This document shows positions 1 to 10,120 of a stretch of DNA of 64,000 nucleotides, one piece after another. Each line of letters starts with the position of its first letter. Positions within the stretch are counted from its first letter, which is position 1. Source of the DNA: Entophlyctis helioformis (taxonomy: Eukaryota; Chytridiomycota; Chytridiomycetes; Chytridiales; Chytriomycetaceae); NCBI GenBank assembly GCA_025526915.1, contig JAHLKH010000134.1, positions 1 to 64,000 of the forward strand, written 5' to 3'. The translations under genes and the position numbers were made by a program. The notes beneath the pieces are model-generated. The model was not told the DNA's origin. It saw only the letters and a program-made list of their open reading frames with translations, and did no database searches.

Positions 1-24
1 GTGGGAGGGTAGTTGGAGGTGCGG

Positions 25-155
25 TGCAGCGACAGTCAGACGGCAGACGGCAGACGGCAGACGGACGCAAGAAGCAGGCAGACGGAGGGCAGCAGGCAGA
101 CGGCAGACGAAAGGCGGCAAGCAGCAGACGAGAGCAGCAGACGGCAAGCGAGAGC
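25..155. repeat. Short tandem repeat (cagacgg-type)
   Basis: Imperfect tandem copies of cagacggcaga / gcagacga-like units occupy most of this stretch. On the minus strand it is a pyrimidine-rich ctgccgtctg tract, which would fit within the putative AIP1 intron. Apparent Gln/Arg-rich ORFs across it are products of the repeat. Confidence 0.8.
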
Positions 156-202
156 ATTTATGCACGCTGGCTGTGGCGGCAATGGCGACAGGCGATGCGC
201 AC

Positions 203-334
203 CTCAAGGTTTCTGATGATGACCGCACGGCCGTTGGTGTACAGGAAGTTTGTGCCGTTGCTGCCCATGTGGACGGCCTGGCCGCGGGTGGGTGCGGGCA
301 GCGGTGCAAACATGGCGGTTCTCTTGAACGACAT
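203..334 (-). CDS. AIP1/WDR1-like actin-interacting protein, first exon (partial)
   Basis: Reading the minus strand from the ATG at 332-334 gives 44 codons, ending at a clean phase-0 donor (gtgcgc) at 202. The peptide begins MSFKRTAMFAPLP and has the spaced motif TRGQ...GTNFLYTNG..VIIRN. This matches the conserved N-terminus of WD40-repeat actin-interacting protein 1, which assists cofilin in disassembling actin filaments. The remaining WD repeats would lie beyond the left edge. Positions 1-202 would then be its first intron, containing a pyrimidine-rich tandem repeat on this strand. It faces away from the IRE1 locus. The call rests on one short exon, so confidence is moderate. Confidence 0.6.
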
Positions 335-411
335 TGCGGCGGTTGGTTGACAGGCGTTGTTGGAAGATGGAGCAAGAAGTGCGCGTTCGTGGCGTGGGTT
401 TGTAACGCAGA

Positions 412-860
412 TCTATGGGCCTTGCACTCGCTTCGCAGGCACTGGGTGATCCCACACGGCAAGCGATCTGGGTCGGATGTCGCTGCTGGTCTCTGGTGCC
501 GACTGCGAGTGGATGCTGCTGGTGCTTGCGACTATGGCTGCGACTGCTGCTGTTCCCGACGCGACGCCGACCGAGGTCGCTGGTGCTGCGACTGTCGACG
601 CTGGTGCTGGCAAGGCTGCCACCAAGACAGCCAAGGCAAACGGCAAGAAAGGCAAGAAGGAAGGGCAAGAAGGGCAAGGGACAGACAAAGAAGGCTGCCG
701 AGACCGTCGCGGCTGATCCTGCTGCTGCCACGGCCGTGCCTGCCTCCGAGTCCGCCACGCCTGCTGCCACGCCTGCTGTCGATCCCCTGCAACCACTGCA
801 GGCAGCGTCTCCTCCACGTAGATCCCACGAGCCCACCCCGCCACCGCACGATCCTGTCCA
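412..860 (+). pseudogene. Relic of a QALVIP-type small secreted protein gene
   Basis: From about 420 the DNA closely matches the signal-peptide region of the intact secreted protein gene at 4342. The shared stretch covers the codons for LALASQALVIPH and the following basic site, with an extra G that shifts frame after QAL. Downstream sequence is Ala/Lys/Pro-rich in alternating frames: a KANGKKGKK segment in one frame and a KKAAETVAADPAAATAVP segment in another. This suggests further frame breaks. No ATG in frame with the signal peptide was found. Part of this stretch could instead be the Lys-rich linker of IRE1, whose kinase lies downstream. A decayed paralogue is the better reading of the 420-480 match. 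Confidence 0.5.
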
Positions 861-1089
861 TATCCCCCTGCACACACTGCACACACACTGCACACACACG
901 CGAATGAAATCCGATTCCCGTGGCATTTGAGGCGTCGCTCGCCTCCCTTGTTCTCCAACAGCTGCGAGTGTGCACCAGCCAGCAGCCAGGCAGCCAGGCA
1001 GCAACGTCAAGTGCACACACATAGACGGCCTGCCATGACCGTCCCCGGAACCAGCAGTCCCATTGCCGCAGTGCACAGCGACCTGGAGC

Positions 1090-1990
1090 CTCCGCCGTCT
1101 GCTCTGAGACCCACAACAACGACAACGACAGCCGTGGCAGTGACGGCAGCAGCTCAGCATCAGTGGGTCGCTCGGCAGCCGGCTCACAGGCAGCATCGGC
1201 AAGGGCAGCAAGGCGACATGCAGCCAAGCGCAGCCAACAGCTGCTGCGTCAACAGCTGCTGCGCCAACAGCATCAGAAGCAGCAGCAGGCCAATGCAGCC
1301 AAGGCAAGTACCACAGTCCACTCAGCGCCACTTGCACTGATGGCTGACCCTGAACCCTCTTTGCTGCGACAGACTTCCACTCAAGATACCCAAGAGATCG
1401 CTGCCCGATGCCCAACGCCGATGCCGAACCGATGCCGATGCAGCCGCCAGTCCGCAGTTCACATCCAAGCAGATCGAATAATGATGCGTCTCGCTCCAAG
1501 ATCGACATGCAAGGCGGCGGATCACCAGAGAGCGAGCGCATTTTCCTTGGTATACATGAGCTGCTCATGGCTGGAAACTCTCAACTCATACACCGACGGG
1601 CAGTATGATGAGGAGGGCAAGGCAGCAGTCACGCCAGAAACCCTAGCCAAGAATATTTCTGGAGCTTGGTGACGAAAGATATTTGGATTCCAGTACATCT
1701 ATGCGAATGTCAAGCGAACGAGGCGGTCGTTGTACCAGATCCAACGCACGCTCACTATCCGGAAGTGAATCTGTTCACGTTCCAGTTGGTCGCTGACGAT
1801 GCCGAGGATGCGACTGAAGAAGCCGACGCGAGAGACGGCGGCCGACAATGGCGGTGGAGCAGGCCAGAAAGGATAGCGTCCAACTGGATGTCGAGCAACG
1901 GATCGTCAGCACGGACGTGGTCGAATACCTGAAACGCGAGATGAAGGCGAGGGCGATCAAGGAACTGCAGGATGGCGGGAGATCGTGCCT
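1090..1990 (+). other. Unrecognised coding-like region upstream of the IRE1 kinase
   Basis: This stretch lacks one continuous frame but has coding-like blocks. They are a Ser/Ala/Arg/Gln-rich block at about 1120-1300, a Pro/Met/Ser-rich block at 1408-1600, a block with LVTKDIWIPVHL at 1660-1800, and a charged helical block at 1848-1975 (about 40 residues, Lys/Glu-rich). A gcaagt donor at about 1303 and a gacag acceptor at about 1373 could bound an intron. I do not recognise the product. It may be the decayed linker of the IRE1 gene, since no luminal sensor domain could be found anywhere between 335 and 1990. Confidence 0.35.
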
Positions 1991-1992
1991 GA

Positions 1993-3893
1993 ATGCATCA
2001 TCAAGTTGCAGCTGAGCTGTTTGCTGCTGTGGATCGCGGCATGCCGATCGAGGATGCGATGGCGATGCACGAGACTGTCGACGGCGAGAGTCCTCTGGCA
2101 TCTGATCAAGTCGATGTGGTTCCTGTTGCATCCACTCGCCAGACTGGACTGCGCAAGCTGACATTGACAGACCAAGTGCTTGGTGAGTGATGGCGGCTGT
2201 GGCTGGATGGCAGCCACTGGCACTGACACTCACTCATGGCTGTTGATGGCGATGGCACGGACAGGGTATGGCAGCCATGGCACGGTCGTGTTCAAGGGAC
2301 AGTTTGAGAACAGACCTGTCGCCATCAAGCGGATGCTGGCGGATTTCTACGAGACGGCGGACACGAGGCACGCATCCTGCAAGAGTCGGACCACCATCCC
2401 AACGTGATCCGATACTTTGTCAAGGTGCGTGACTGCTTGTGTGACTGCTTGTGTGACTGTGTGTGTGTGTGGCATGGATCAACTCACTCGCGTGACTCGC
2501 TTGGGCTGGCTTGGACTGGCTTGACCCGCTTGGATGGATGCGACAGGAGGAGCACGATGGATTCCTTTACATTGCGCTCGAGCTCTGCCAGGCATCGCTG
2601 TTTGATCTGGTCGAGAAGCCGCCCACTCCCGACTCACTCTGCTGCGATCCCAGCTGAATCACAAGGACGTGCTCCAGCAAGCCATGCGCGGCGTGCAGCA
2701 CCTGCACTCGATGCAGATTGTGCATCGCGACATCAAGCCGCAGAACATCCTGATTGGCGGTCCGCAGAGCAAGAAGGACACGCGGCCGCGAGTGCTGATC
2801 TCGGACTTTGGGCTCGGCAAGCGGCTTGCAGACGACCATTCGTCGTTCACACACACGGCAGCGCGCGGTGGCGGCACGGCTGGATGGCGGCCACGCGAGG
2901 TGCTCGAGGCACTTGCAGGCGACATGGATGCGTGCGACGACCCACCGAGTGACGGCAGCAGTGACGATGACGACGACTCTGCACAAGCACCAACAGCCGA
3001 TGTATCCACAGCGGACACGCCGCCAGCCGACACATCGACGACATCCTCGACGCTGCGCATGTCGCGAGCAGTGGACGTGTTTGCGTGTGGCTGCGTGTTC
3101 TACTATGTGCTGTCGGGAGGCAAGCATCCGTTTGGCAACAAGCTCATGTGCGAAGCCAACATCATGCGCGGCAACTACCGGCTGGACGCACTGGATGCAC
3201 TTGGGCCAGAAGGCGTGCTTGCCAAGGACGTCATCCGACGCATGATCGCACAAGATCCCAAGAAGCGGTGAGTTGCAGTCTGTCTGCGTGGCAGAGTGTG
3301 TGCTGGCGTGGACTGACAGCTGCAACCAACCAACCAACCATCAGACCCGATGCAACAGCCGTGCTGCACCATCCGTTCTTCTGGAGTGCGAGCCAGCGAC
3401 TGGCGTTCCTTGGCGACCTGTCCGACCGCCTGGAGAGCGAGCCACGCGACGCCGTCAACGTGTCGCCGCTGGTCAAGTTGATCGAGCGCGGCGGATCCAA
3501 AGTCACGGGCGGCGACTGGCAAGCCAAGATGGACGCGAGCGTGGTAGACGGCGGCCAAGCACCGCACATACGACGGGACGAGCGTGGTGGATCTGCTGCG
3601 TGCACTTCGCAACCAGGCAAGTGGCTGCGTGTGTGTGTGTGACTGAATGTGCGATGGACTGCGACTGCTGACATGCGTGCATGCACCAACAACCACACGG
3701 CACGACAGAAACACCACTTCCAAGCTCTGTTACCGCAGCCAAGGCCGTGCTCGGACAGCAGCCAGAAGGCCTGCTGGCGTACTACGAGACGCGGTTCCCA
3801 CTCCTGCTGCTGCACTGCTACGCCGCGGTGTCCAGCAGCAAGACGCTGCGCAGCGACTCGCTGCTGTCTGCGTACTGTGTATCATCGCAATGA
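1993..3893 (+). pseudogene. IRE1: IRE1 kinase/RNase, frame-broken left-arm copy
   Basis: This encodes the cytosolic half of the ER stress sensor IRE1: a kinase domain followed by the KEN RNase that splices the HAC1/XBP1-type mRNA. Visible motifs are the glycine loop LGYGSHGTVVFKG, VAIKRML, HRDIKPQNIL, ISDFGLGK and the RNase segment AYYETRFPLLLLH. Exons are ..2182, 2265-2424, 2547-3267, 3345-3620 and 3739-3893. Three exons have lengths incompatible with their splice phases. They contain a 1-nt loss near 2361, a 1-nt shift near 2640 and a net 2-nt loss near 3545-3570 compared with the right-arm copy. No transmembrane segment or luminal domain is recognised upstream. It looks like a truncated pseudogene, unless the breaks are assembly errors. 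From 2866 onward it lies in the inverted repeat. Confidence 0.82.
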
Positions 3894-4252
3894 ACACAGG
3901 CCAATACCCGCCTGGGTCTGTTTGTGGCATCCATCTGCAGCTCATTGCCAGTGACTCACAGCACGAGTCTGTGTGTGTGGTGGTGGCTGCCGTGTGGCCG
4001 CCGTTGCCCGTCTGTGTGCTTGTATGGTTGCCCGCCGTGACTCTTCAGGGACTCGCATTTCTCCGCACGGCTTGGCCACAACGCGTGTGCGCCACACCAG
4101 CCATCTCGCGCTCGTCGCGGTTGTTCCGAGCAGCTCGCAGCAGGGACGGTCAGGGAGCAGACCCTGTCCCACTGCCACCTGTGCCACCTGTGGCTGCTGT
4201 GGCTCTCGTGACCGCTGTGCCGAGTGGCCTCCCTCGGCCGTCTGCGATCCCC

Positions 4253-4259
4253 ATAAAAG
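4253..4259 (+). promoter_or_regulatory. TATA box of secreted protein gene
   Basis: An ataaaag element lies 83 nt upstream of the ATG at 4342, followed by an A/C-rich leader. The whole 3894-4341 interval has no other recognisable feature. The equivalent element is conserved in the right arm at 62590-62596. Confidence 0.6.
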
Positions 4260-4341
4260 CACGCTGCCGACCCGCCTTGTCTGCTGCCCATCAACACCAA
4301 CAACCACAACAACAACAGCCAACAAACACAACCATCCAAAC

Positions 4342-4821
4342 ATGCACTTCAACGCAATCTTCCTCGCAGTGTCGACCCTTGCACTCGCTTCGCAGGCACT
4401 GGTGATCCCACACGACAAGCGATCCAGTCTGGCTGTGCGCGGCCATGATGGCGACCATGACGAGCCCGAAGGAGTCGCTGCATCTGTCACGGCCGACTCG
4501 CACGATATCCAGCAACGAGCCGACAGCCTGTTCTTGGACGATAGCACACAAGCCGACGAGCTCGACAAGCGATCTGACAGTGACGGCGACAGTGACGGCG
4601 AGAGCGATGGCGACAGTGACGGCGATGATGATGACAGCTTTGACGACAACCCGAGTGCAAGCGACCGTGCTCGGTCTGGACAGGCAGGCGGCCGTCAAGC
4701 AGCCAACCGTGTTGACGACTCGAGAAGCCGCAACCGCGTGGATGACAACCCCAGTGCAAGCGATCGTGCTGCCGCTCGTCGCGGTGGCAGACGCAATCGC
4801 ACTGCACCATCCACTGCTTGA
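4342..4821 (+). CDS. Small secreted acidic protein (QALVIP family), left copy
   Basis: A single-exon ORF of 159 residues with a clear signal peptide (about residues 1-19, MHFNAIFLAVSTLALASQA). It is followed by VIPHDKR, where the dibasic KR at 26-27 and another DKR at 75-77 look like Kex2-type processing sites. Residues 78-98 are an SDGD-rich acidic tract. The decapeptide DDNPSASDRA occurs twice (101-110 and 134-143), and the tail is Arg-rich. No known enzyme domain is visible. The N-terminal QALVIP stretch is shared with the proteins at 12213 and 62034. A TATA box and no introns suggest strong, perhaps stage-specific expression. The function is unknown; a processed secreted peptide or effector-like role is only a guess. 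Confidence 0.75.
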   Translation: MHFNAIFLAVSTLALASQALVIPHDKRSSLAVRGHDGDHDEPEGVAASVTADSHDIQQRADSLFLDDSTQADELDKRSDSDGDSDGESDGDSDGDDDDSFDDNPSASDRARSGQAGGRQAANRVDDSRSRNRVDDNPSASDRAAARRGGRRNRTAPSTA

Positions 4822-4926
4822 CCACTTCCAGCCACCCTATTCCCCTGTTCCACCTCAGCCTCTGTTCAAACACCACTGCACAAATGAAACCACTCGACTC
4901 TCCTCTTGGCCAAGATGCAATGTTAT

Positions 4927-5717
4927 TCACACAAACACGCAGCTGCGACCGTTCTCAAAGCCGTACAGCACGCCGTTCTTGTCGCGCGCCGCAGACGACC
5001 GGCCTTGCTGCTTCTGGCAACAAGGGAATCCAAACCGGCTGCATCTACCACTGCTGCCATTGCCTGCATTCGGATCCTTGCCCGCCTGTCCAGATCCCTT
5101 GCCCGCCTGTCCAGATCCCTTGCTTTCCCTGTTCTGCTGTTGCTGCCTGTTGTTTGTGCTTGCATTGCCGCCGTTGGATCCAGACGATGGCAGCGATCCG
5201 CCAACACCACGGCCACTCGGACACGGCACAACCTCAAAGTCGACTCGGATACACCGCGACGTCGAGCAGCGTCCTGTCCGCCAGCAAGCTCGCCAAGCAT
5301 CGCCAGCGACACTTTGATGCCGTCGCCGCACGATGCACACACATCCACGATCGGACCCACCGTCGTGCGGCCTTGGGACGACACTCGGGCACACAGACCG
5401 CAGCCAGCCGTGTCGAATGCGCGTGCGTTCATGGCGACAAAGAACGAAGGGTTGGATGGGACGAATGCCGGCCCGCACTTGCCGATGCTCATGGGCGGGA
5501 CAGGCGGCAGGTCGCCCACAAAGCGGCCGTTCTGGAACGCAAAGTCGGTGCCGTAGACCGACGCAGGCACGCCGCGCTCAGTGTATCCAACAGATGCACG
5601 TTTGAACAACGTGGTGCTGGCAGTCGTGTTCGAGGGGAAGGATGCTGCAGTGGTGGATGCTGGGAGAGTGATGAGCAGCGATGCAAGTGCAATGAGAATG
5701 CGAGAGATGAGTGGCAT
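4927..5717 (-). pseudogene. Secreted DPBB (expansin/RlpA-like) protein with CBM10-like tail, left copy
   Basis: The minus-strand ATG at 5717 starts a signal peptide (MPLISRILIALASLLITLP), then a double-psi beta-barrel of the expansin/RlpA/barwin type: GKCGPAF, VAMNARAFD, GCGLCARV, VGPIVDVCASCGDG. A linker rich in Gly/Ser/Gln/Lys follows, with two KGSGQAG units. The end is a small Cys-rich module (CSRFGFPCCQ ... GVLYGFENGRSC) resembling fungal CBM10/dockerin domains. A single base (c) present in the right copy is missing near 5250, just before the strand IRVDFEVVPC, so the tail is out of frame here. It could be a pseudogene or an assembly indel. It diverges from the Cys-rich repeat gene across a 420-bp shared promoter region. 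Confidence 0.75.
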
Positions 5718-6139
5718 GTGTTGTCGAGTGCTGGTCGAGTGGCATGTTGGTGCCAAACGCGCTTCTCTTGTATGGCGTGGTTCAGTCTCGAGCACGTGTC
5801 TGCAGCCAGACACTCAAAGCCCGCAGCAAACACAAGCCACGCCAGTGACTGAACCAGACAATGCCAGCATGCTGCAAGGCTGCAGATCTCGGATTCGAGA
5901 CGGAGAGTCTGCGCACAGAAACCCGGCTGCTGCTTGTCCTGCCGCTTTGTTTGTTTGGTTGTTTGTCACGCCACAATGCACGTGCAGTGCTGGTGGAGTG
6001 TGCATATGCCGCACAATGCAGCCTGGGATCTGTCGCACCTCGCCGCTGTGCCTGTCGCTGACAGGATAAAAAGCGGCCCGCCCCGCCAACGCTCTCTTCG
6101 CCACCATTCTCGCAACTAAGAGCCCAGATCTGTCCAGCC
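5718..6139. promoter_or_regulatory. Divergent promoter region between DPBB and Cys-rich repeat genes
   Basis: This 422-nt interval separates two oppositely transcribed secreted-protein genes and has no coding content that I can support. A TATA element (ataaaaa, 6066-6072) lies about 70 nt upstream of the ATG at 6140. No equally clear TATA element serves the DPBB gene. The interval is conserved, at 419 nt, in the right arm (60722-61140), so both copies keep the paired arrangement. Confidence 0.55.
6066..6072 (+). promoter_or_regulatory. TATA box of Cys-rich repeat gene
   Basis: The ataaaaa element sits about 70 nt upstream of the start codon in a GC-rich context. It is conserved in the right arm at 60787-60793. 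Confidence 0.55.
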
Positions 6140-7761
6140 ATGCTCCTCCTTGCTGCGATCGGGACACTGTCTGCCGTCGCTGTGCTGGCGACCAACCCCG
6201 CCGTCTCTGCCGATGGCGTCTCTCGTGATGTCGTCTCTCGCGATGTCATTGACGAAGAGGTCGAGGTGCTCGCATACGACACATACGATGCTGACGAGGA
6301 GGCGTCAGTGGGCAGCGACCATCCAGAGCCGATCGCTGACGATGCCGACACCGTGGATGCCGCCGACACGGACGAGCCCGCAGGTGATCACACGGACCAG
6401 ATCCAGCTCAAGAAGCGCGACGACGGACAACTCGACTGCGCCGCCGTCTCGGAGGCATACGGTCTGATCCCATACCGCACATGGGGCACAACGCCCAACG
6501 AGACCAGACCCCTGTGGGACGACCAGAAATGCAACCAGCAGATGTGTCAGCACTGGAAGGACAAGTACCAGGTCGACCCTCTCAAGTGCTGGGGCAGTCT
6601 GCCAGAGGAATACAAGACGACATGGATGCACCCGTACATGCGATGCGATCTTCGCGCTGGCCCGTACAACGACAAGCAGTGCCGCAGCATTGCCGAGGAC
6701 TTTGACATCGTCCCCTTCATCAGCAGCGCAGCCAACACTCCCGACTATGTCAAGACGCTCTTTGAGGAGTCCGAGTGCGGACCGTCGCTGTGCCAGTACT
6801 GGAAGGAAAAGCACGGCGTCAAGCCGTTTGGTGGCTTTGGCAGCCTACCGCCGCCCCTCCAGCGATCGTGGCTTCTCGAGTCCATGCAGTGCGACTTCCG
6901 TGCCGGTCCATACAACAGCCAGCAGTGCACCCGCGCGTCCGAGGTGTTTGGCATCGTCCCGTTTGTCACTTGGGGAACGGCCCCGGACCATGTCAAGCAG
7001 CACTTTGAGTATGCCGGTTGCGCCGAGCAGCTGTGCACGTACTGGGCCAAGAAGTACAATGTCAAGCCGCTCGAGTCGTACGGCACGCTGCCTGCGGATC
7101 TGCAGACATCGTGGAACAACCGCTGGATGAACTGCGCGCTGCGTGTTGGTCCCTTCACGCAGAAGCAGTGCGAGACCGTCGCCTCCAAGTACGAGGTCTA
7201 TCCATACCGCACGATGGGCCGCACGCCCAGCTACATCAAGCCGCTGTACAACTCGAGCGACTGCGAGCCCAAGGTCTGCCAGTACTACAAGAACAAGAAC
7301 AACATCGAGCCATACGTGTCGTGGGGAAACGCCAGCGCATGGATGCAGCTCGTCTTTGGCAAAAACTGCATGCTGCGCGTCGGGCCATACAACGACAAGC
7401 AGTGCATCGCTCTGGCCGAGAAGTACGGTCTGATTCCGTACCACACGTGGGGAACCACGCCGAGCGAGTTCAGGCCGCTCTGGGACGCTGCAAAGTGCAA
7501 CCAGGTATGGGATGCCCATGTGCACCGACGTTTGCTGGCTGTCTGCATGTGTGGGGATGCATGGCTGTGGCACACGACTCACACACACCTTGCATGCCTC
7601 TGCCTCTGCCTCTGCATCTGCCTCTGCATCTGCCACAGCGCATGTGCGAGTACTGGAGAGACAAGTACCACGTGACCAAGACATCCATGGGCAGCCTGCC
7701 AACGAATCTCACTTCTGCTTGGAACCACAGCCTGATGCAGTGCTCGGCGTGTGTTGCCTAA
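6140..7761 (+). CDS. Secreted cysteine-rich tandem-repeat protein, left copy
   Basis: Two exons (6140-7504 and 7639-7761; intron 134 nt, phase 0) encode 495 residues. A signal peptide (1-24) is followed by a strongly acidic segment (25-90) and a KKR site at 91-93, as in Kex2-processed precursors. Residues 100-493 form five repeats of about 80 residues. Each begins at a Cys (100, 181, 263, 344, 422) and has the pattern C-x30/31-C-x4-C-x29-32-C. Shared phrases include LIPYRTWGTTP, QYWKEK, GSLP and RAGPYNDKQC. The intron falls inside the last repeat, before its third cysteine. I do not recognise the family. An extracellular or cell-wall role is inferred from the signal peptide and cysteine spacing. 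Confidence 0.8.
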
Positions 7762-7976
7762 TCCATCTGCGCGTGCCTGTTGCGTCGCGTCCGTGTGTGT
7801 GTCCGTATGTCCGTGTGTGTGTGTGTGTCCGTGTGCCTGGCTTGCTGCTGCTGCTTTCCTTCTTCCCTCGTCTCGCACCAACAACCAACCAACAACCAGC
7901 CAGCACCCAACCAACAAGCAATGAATCGACATGTGTGCAATCGCCAGCCACTCATCCATACAGCCATCCCTTTGCT

Positions 7977-8906
7977 TCATTGCTGCTGGTCCTGCTGCAT
8001 CTGCTGCTGCATGCGCTGGCGCTTCTCCAGACGCTCCTCGGCACTGCGGTACCGCGCCACCAGCTCGTCGATCTTGGAGTAGTCGATGCCCGGACACGCC
8101 TTCTTGCGGATCCATGTGATGTCGTCCTGGTTGTTCTCGAGCAGCTCGGCGTCGGCCGGCTGCAGCACCTTGATCCGCTGCACCATGGGCGAGTACACGG
8201 GGAACAGCATCTCGACGCCCGTTCCCATGACATAGTTGCGCAGCACAATGCTCGACATGATGCCCTTGCGACGGATCTCCATGAGCACGCCGGCAAAGTA
8301 CTGCTTCCGTGCCTTGGACCGCGAGTTGACGTACTCGACGAGCACGATGGATCCGGTCTGCAGCGCGGACGGCGACTCGCGGCTCATGAGCTGCGTGCGG
8401 CCGTCGGCGTCGAAGCGCACGCGGTGCTCGAGGTCGATGGCACGCAGCAGCACTCGCTGCGGCTTGTGTGCACGGCGGTCGTCGTGCAGCTCCAGCTCTC
8501 TGGGTGGAATGCCGCGCACGTCTGGCAGCCGTGGAAGGGCGGCCTTGGGCACAAACAGCGGCAGCGCATCTCCGTCGTCGTCTGTCCATGCCCCACATGC
8601 ACATGCACATGCCGTGTGATGCCACAGCGTCAGTTGAACGGCACTCTGTCTGTATGTCTGTCTGCATGCCATTCACAGACGCAGCAGCAGCAGCAGCAGC
8701 AACACACCTTCGGCAGCTGGTGCGGCATACGACCGGATGCTGCCGTACCGCCAGGCTGCTGCAGATGCAGGCCCCGTGCATGTGGCCGTCTGTGCAAGCG
8801 TGGTGCAAGCACCGACCGCAGCCGTCCCTGCGGCTCTGCCTGCGGCTCTGGCCGCCGCAGACCGAACAGACGCAGCAGCAGCAGCAGCGCTTGCCGAGCA
8901 GATCAT
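7977..8906 (-). CDS. IMG1: Mitochondrial large-subunit ribosomal protein bL19m, left copy
   Basis: Two exons on the minus strand (8708-8906 and 7977-8581) encode 267 residues. The first exon is an Ala/Arg/Thr-rich, acid-poor presequence typical of mitochondrial import (starts MICSASAAAAA). The second contains the bL19 core: GSIVLVEYVNSRSKARKQ, FAGVLMEIRRKGI, SSIVLRNYVMGTGVEMLF and SPMVQRIKVL. A charged C-terminal extension ends in Gln/Met repeats (QRMQQQMQQDQQQ). The splice phases agree (1 nt carried over). bL19 sits at the subunit interface of the mitoribosome. This copy is intact, unlike the right-arm one. It diverges from GEP4: the two start codons are only 33 nt apart. Confidence 0.9.
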
Positions 8907-8939
8907 TTGAGAATCGAGCGTTTGGGCAAGCCGCCGTGC

Positions 8940-10120
8940 ATGGGCCAAAGCATCAACTGGTCTGGGCTGGCTGGAGCGCTCGGCGTGCTGGTGCGGCCAT
9001 CGCTGGTCGTGCCGCACCTTGTGGTGGCAGGTGCGTGGTGCTGTGCATGCATGTGTCGTGCGTGCATCCACAGCCACTGCTGACCAGCAGGCATCCGTCC
9101 GCTCACAGACATCCGCCAGCTGCCGGTCGCCAAGCTGCGCGAGGCTGGCTTCTGCGCGATTGCCTTTGACAAGGACAACACGCTGACGGCGCCGTATGCC
9201 ATGGAGATCCATCCGCCCTTCCAGGTCTGTCTTGGCGTGTCTGTGTCTGCGTGTCTGTGTGCCCAGTGGCATCCGCTCAGCTTGCTCAGCCAGTCCACTC
9301 GCTGCCATGGCTGATCTGAGCAGGACGCATGGACTCGCTGCCTCGACGCCTTTGGCCCAAGCAATGTGGCGATCGTGTCCAACTCTGCCGGTGGCCCAGA
9401 CGACGCTGGCCATGCCGAGGTGATCCGTGCTGGCCGTGTGGTGGCAAGGCGTGCTCTGCGCTGACAGCCTGGCTGGCACGCGAATGCAGGCGACCAGGAT
9501 TGAACAGGCACTTGGTATGTTGACGATCGCACGGCCATGACTGGCTGCTGGATGTGTGGCTGACTGACTGGCTGACTGACTGGGATGCAATGCCACGGAC
9601 TGTGGATGTCGCAGGCGTGCATGTGCTGCGGCATGCTCAGAAGGTGCGCTGGCGTCCGACTGGCTGCACGGCCGATCTGCAGCCAGCCACACGCTCCTCG
9701 GCCAACCATCGCGTTCTGCACTGACCGTCTGAACGCGGCACACTGGCAACAGAAACCGGCAGGCGGCCAGGCTCTTGCAGCGCACTTTGGATGCGCTCCC
9801 CGGCAGATTGTGGTTGTGGGCGACCGGCTGTTCACCGACGTGCTGTATGCCAACCGCATGGGTGCATACTCGGTGCTGACGCGGGGCATTGTGACCGAGA
9901 CCAACGACAACTGGCTTGCGCTGCGTGTATGTGCTGCCCTGTCCTCCTGGCTGTCTGTGAACACTGCGATGCCTTCTGACTGTCGTCTGCCTTCTGGCTG
10001 CACTCTGACTGCCTTTTCGCCGCCATCTGTCCGCTGTCGCTGCAGATCCGTCGCATGGAGCACAGGCTGCTGGATCTGCTGCTGGCTGCAAAGGTCCAAC
10101 CACCATACAGCTTGAAATGA
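8940..10120 (+). CDS. GEP4: Mitochondrial phosphatidylglycerophosphatase GEP4, left copy
   Basis: Seven exons (8940-9030, 9109-9224, 9324-9419, 9490-9514, 9615-9643, 9753-9926, 10046-10120) give 201 residues with consistent phases. It is a HAD-superfamily phosphatase of the Gep4 type, which dephosphorylates phosphatidylglycerophosphate in the cardiolipin pathway on the matrix side of the inner membrane. The nucleophile motif FDKDNTLT is at about 50-57. IVSNSAGG and VHVLRHAQKKPAG follow, and the late acidic motif is GDRLFTDVLYANRMG. Two exons are only 25 and 29 nt. This copy is open throughout; the right-arm copy is frame-broken at the nucleophile motif. Confidence 0.9.

Noticed and set aside
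204..1568. 454-residue minus-strand ORF at the left edge
   Set aside because: Cys/Ser/Arg-rich with no family resemblance. Its end overlaps the AIP1-like exon in a different frame.
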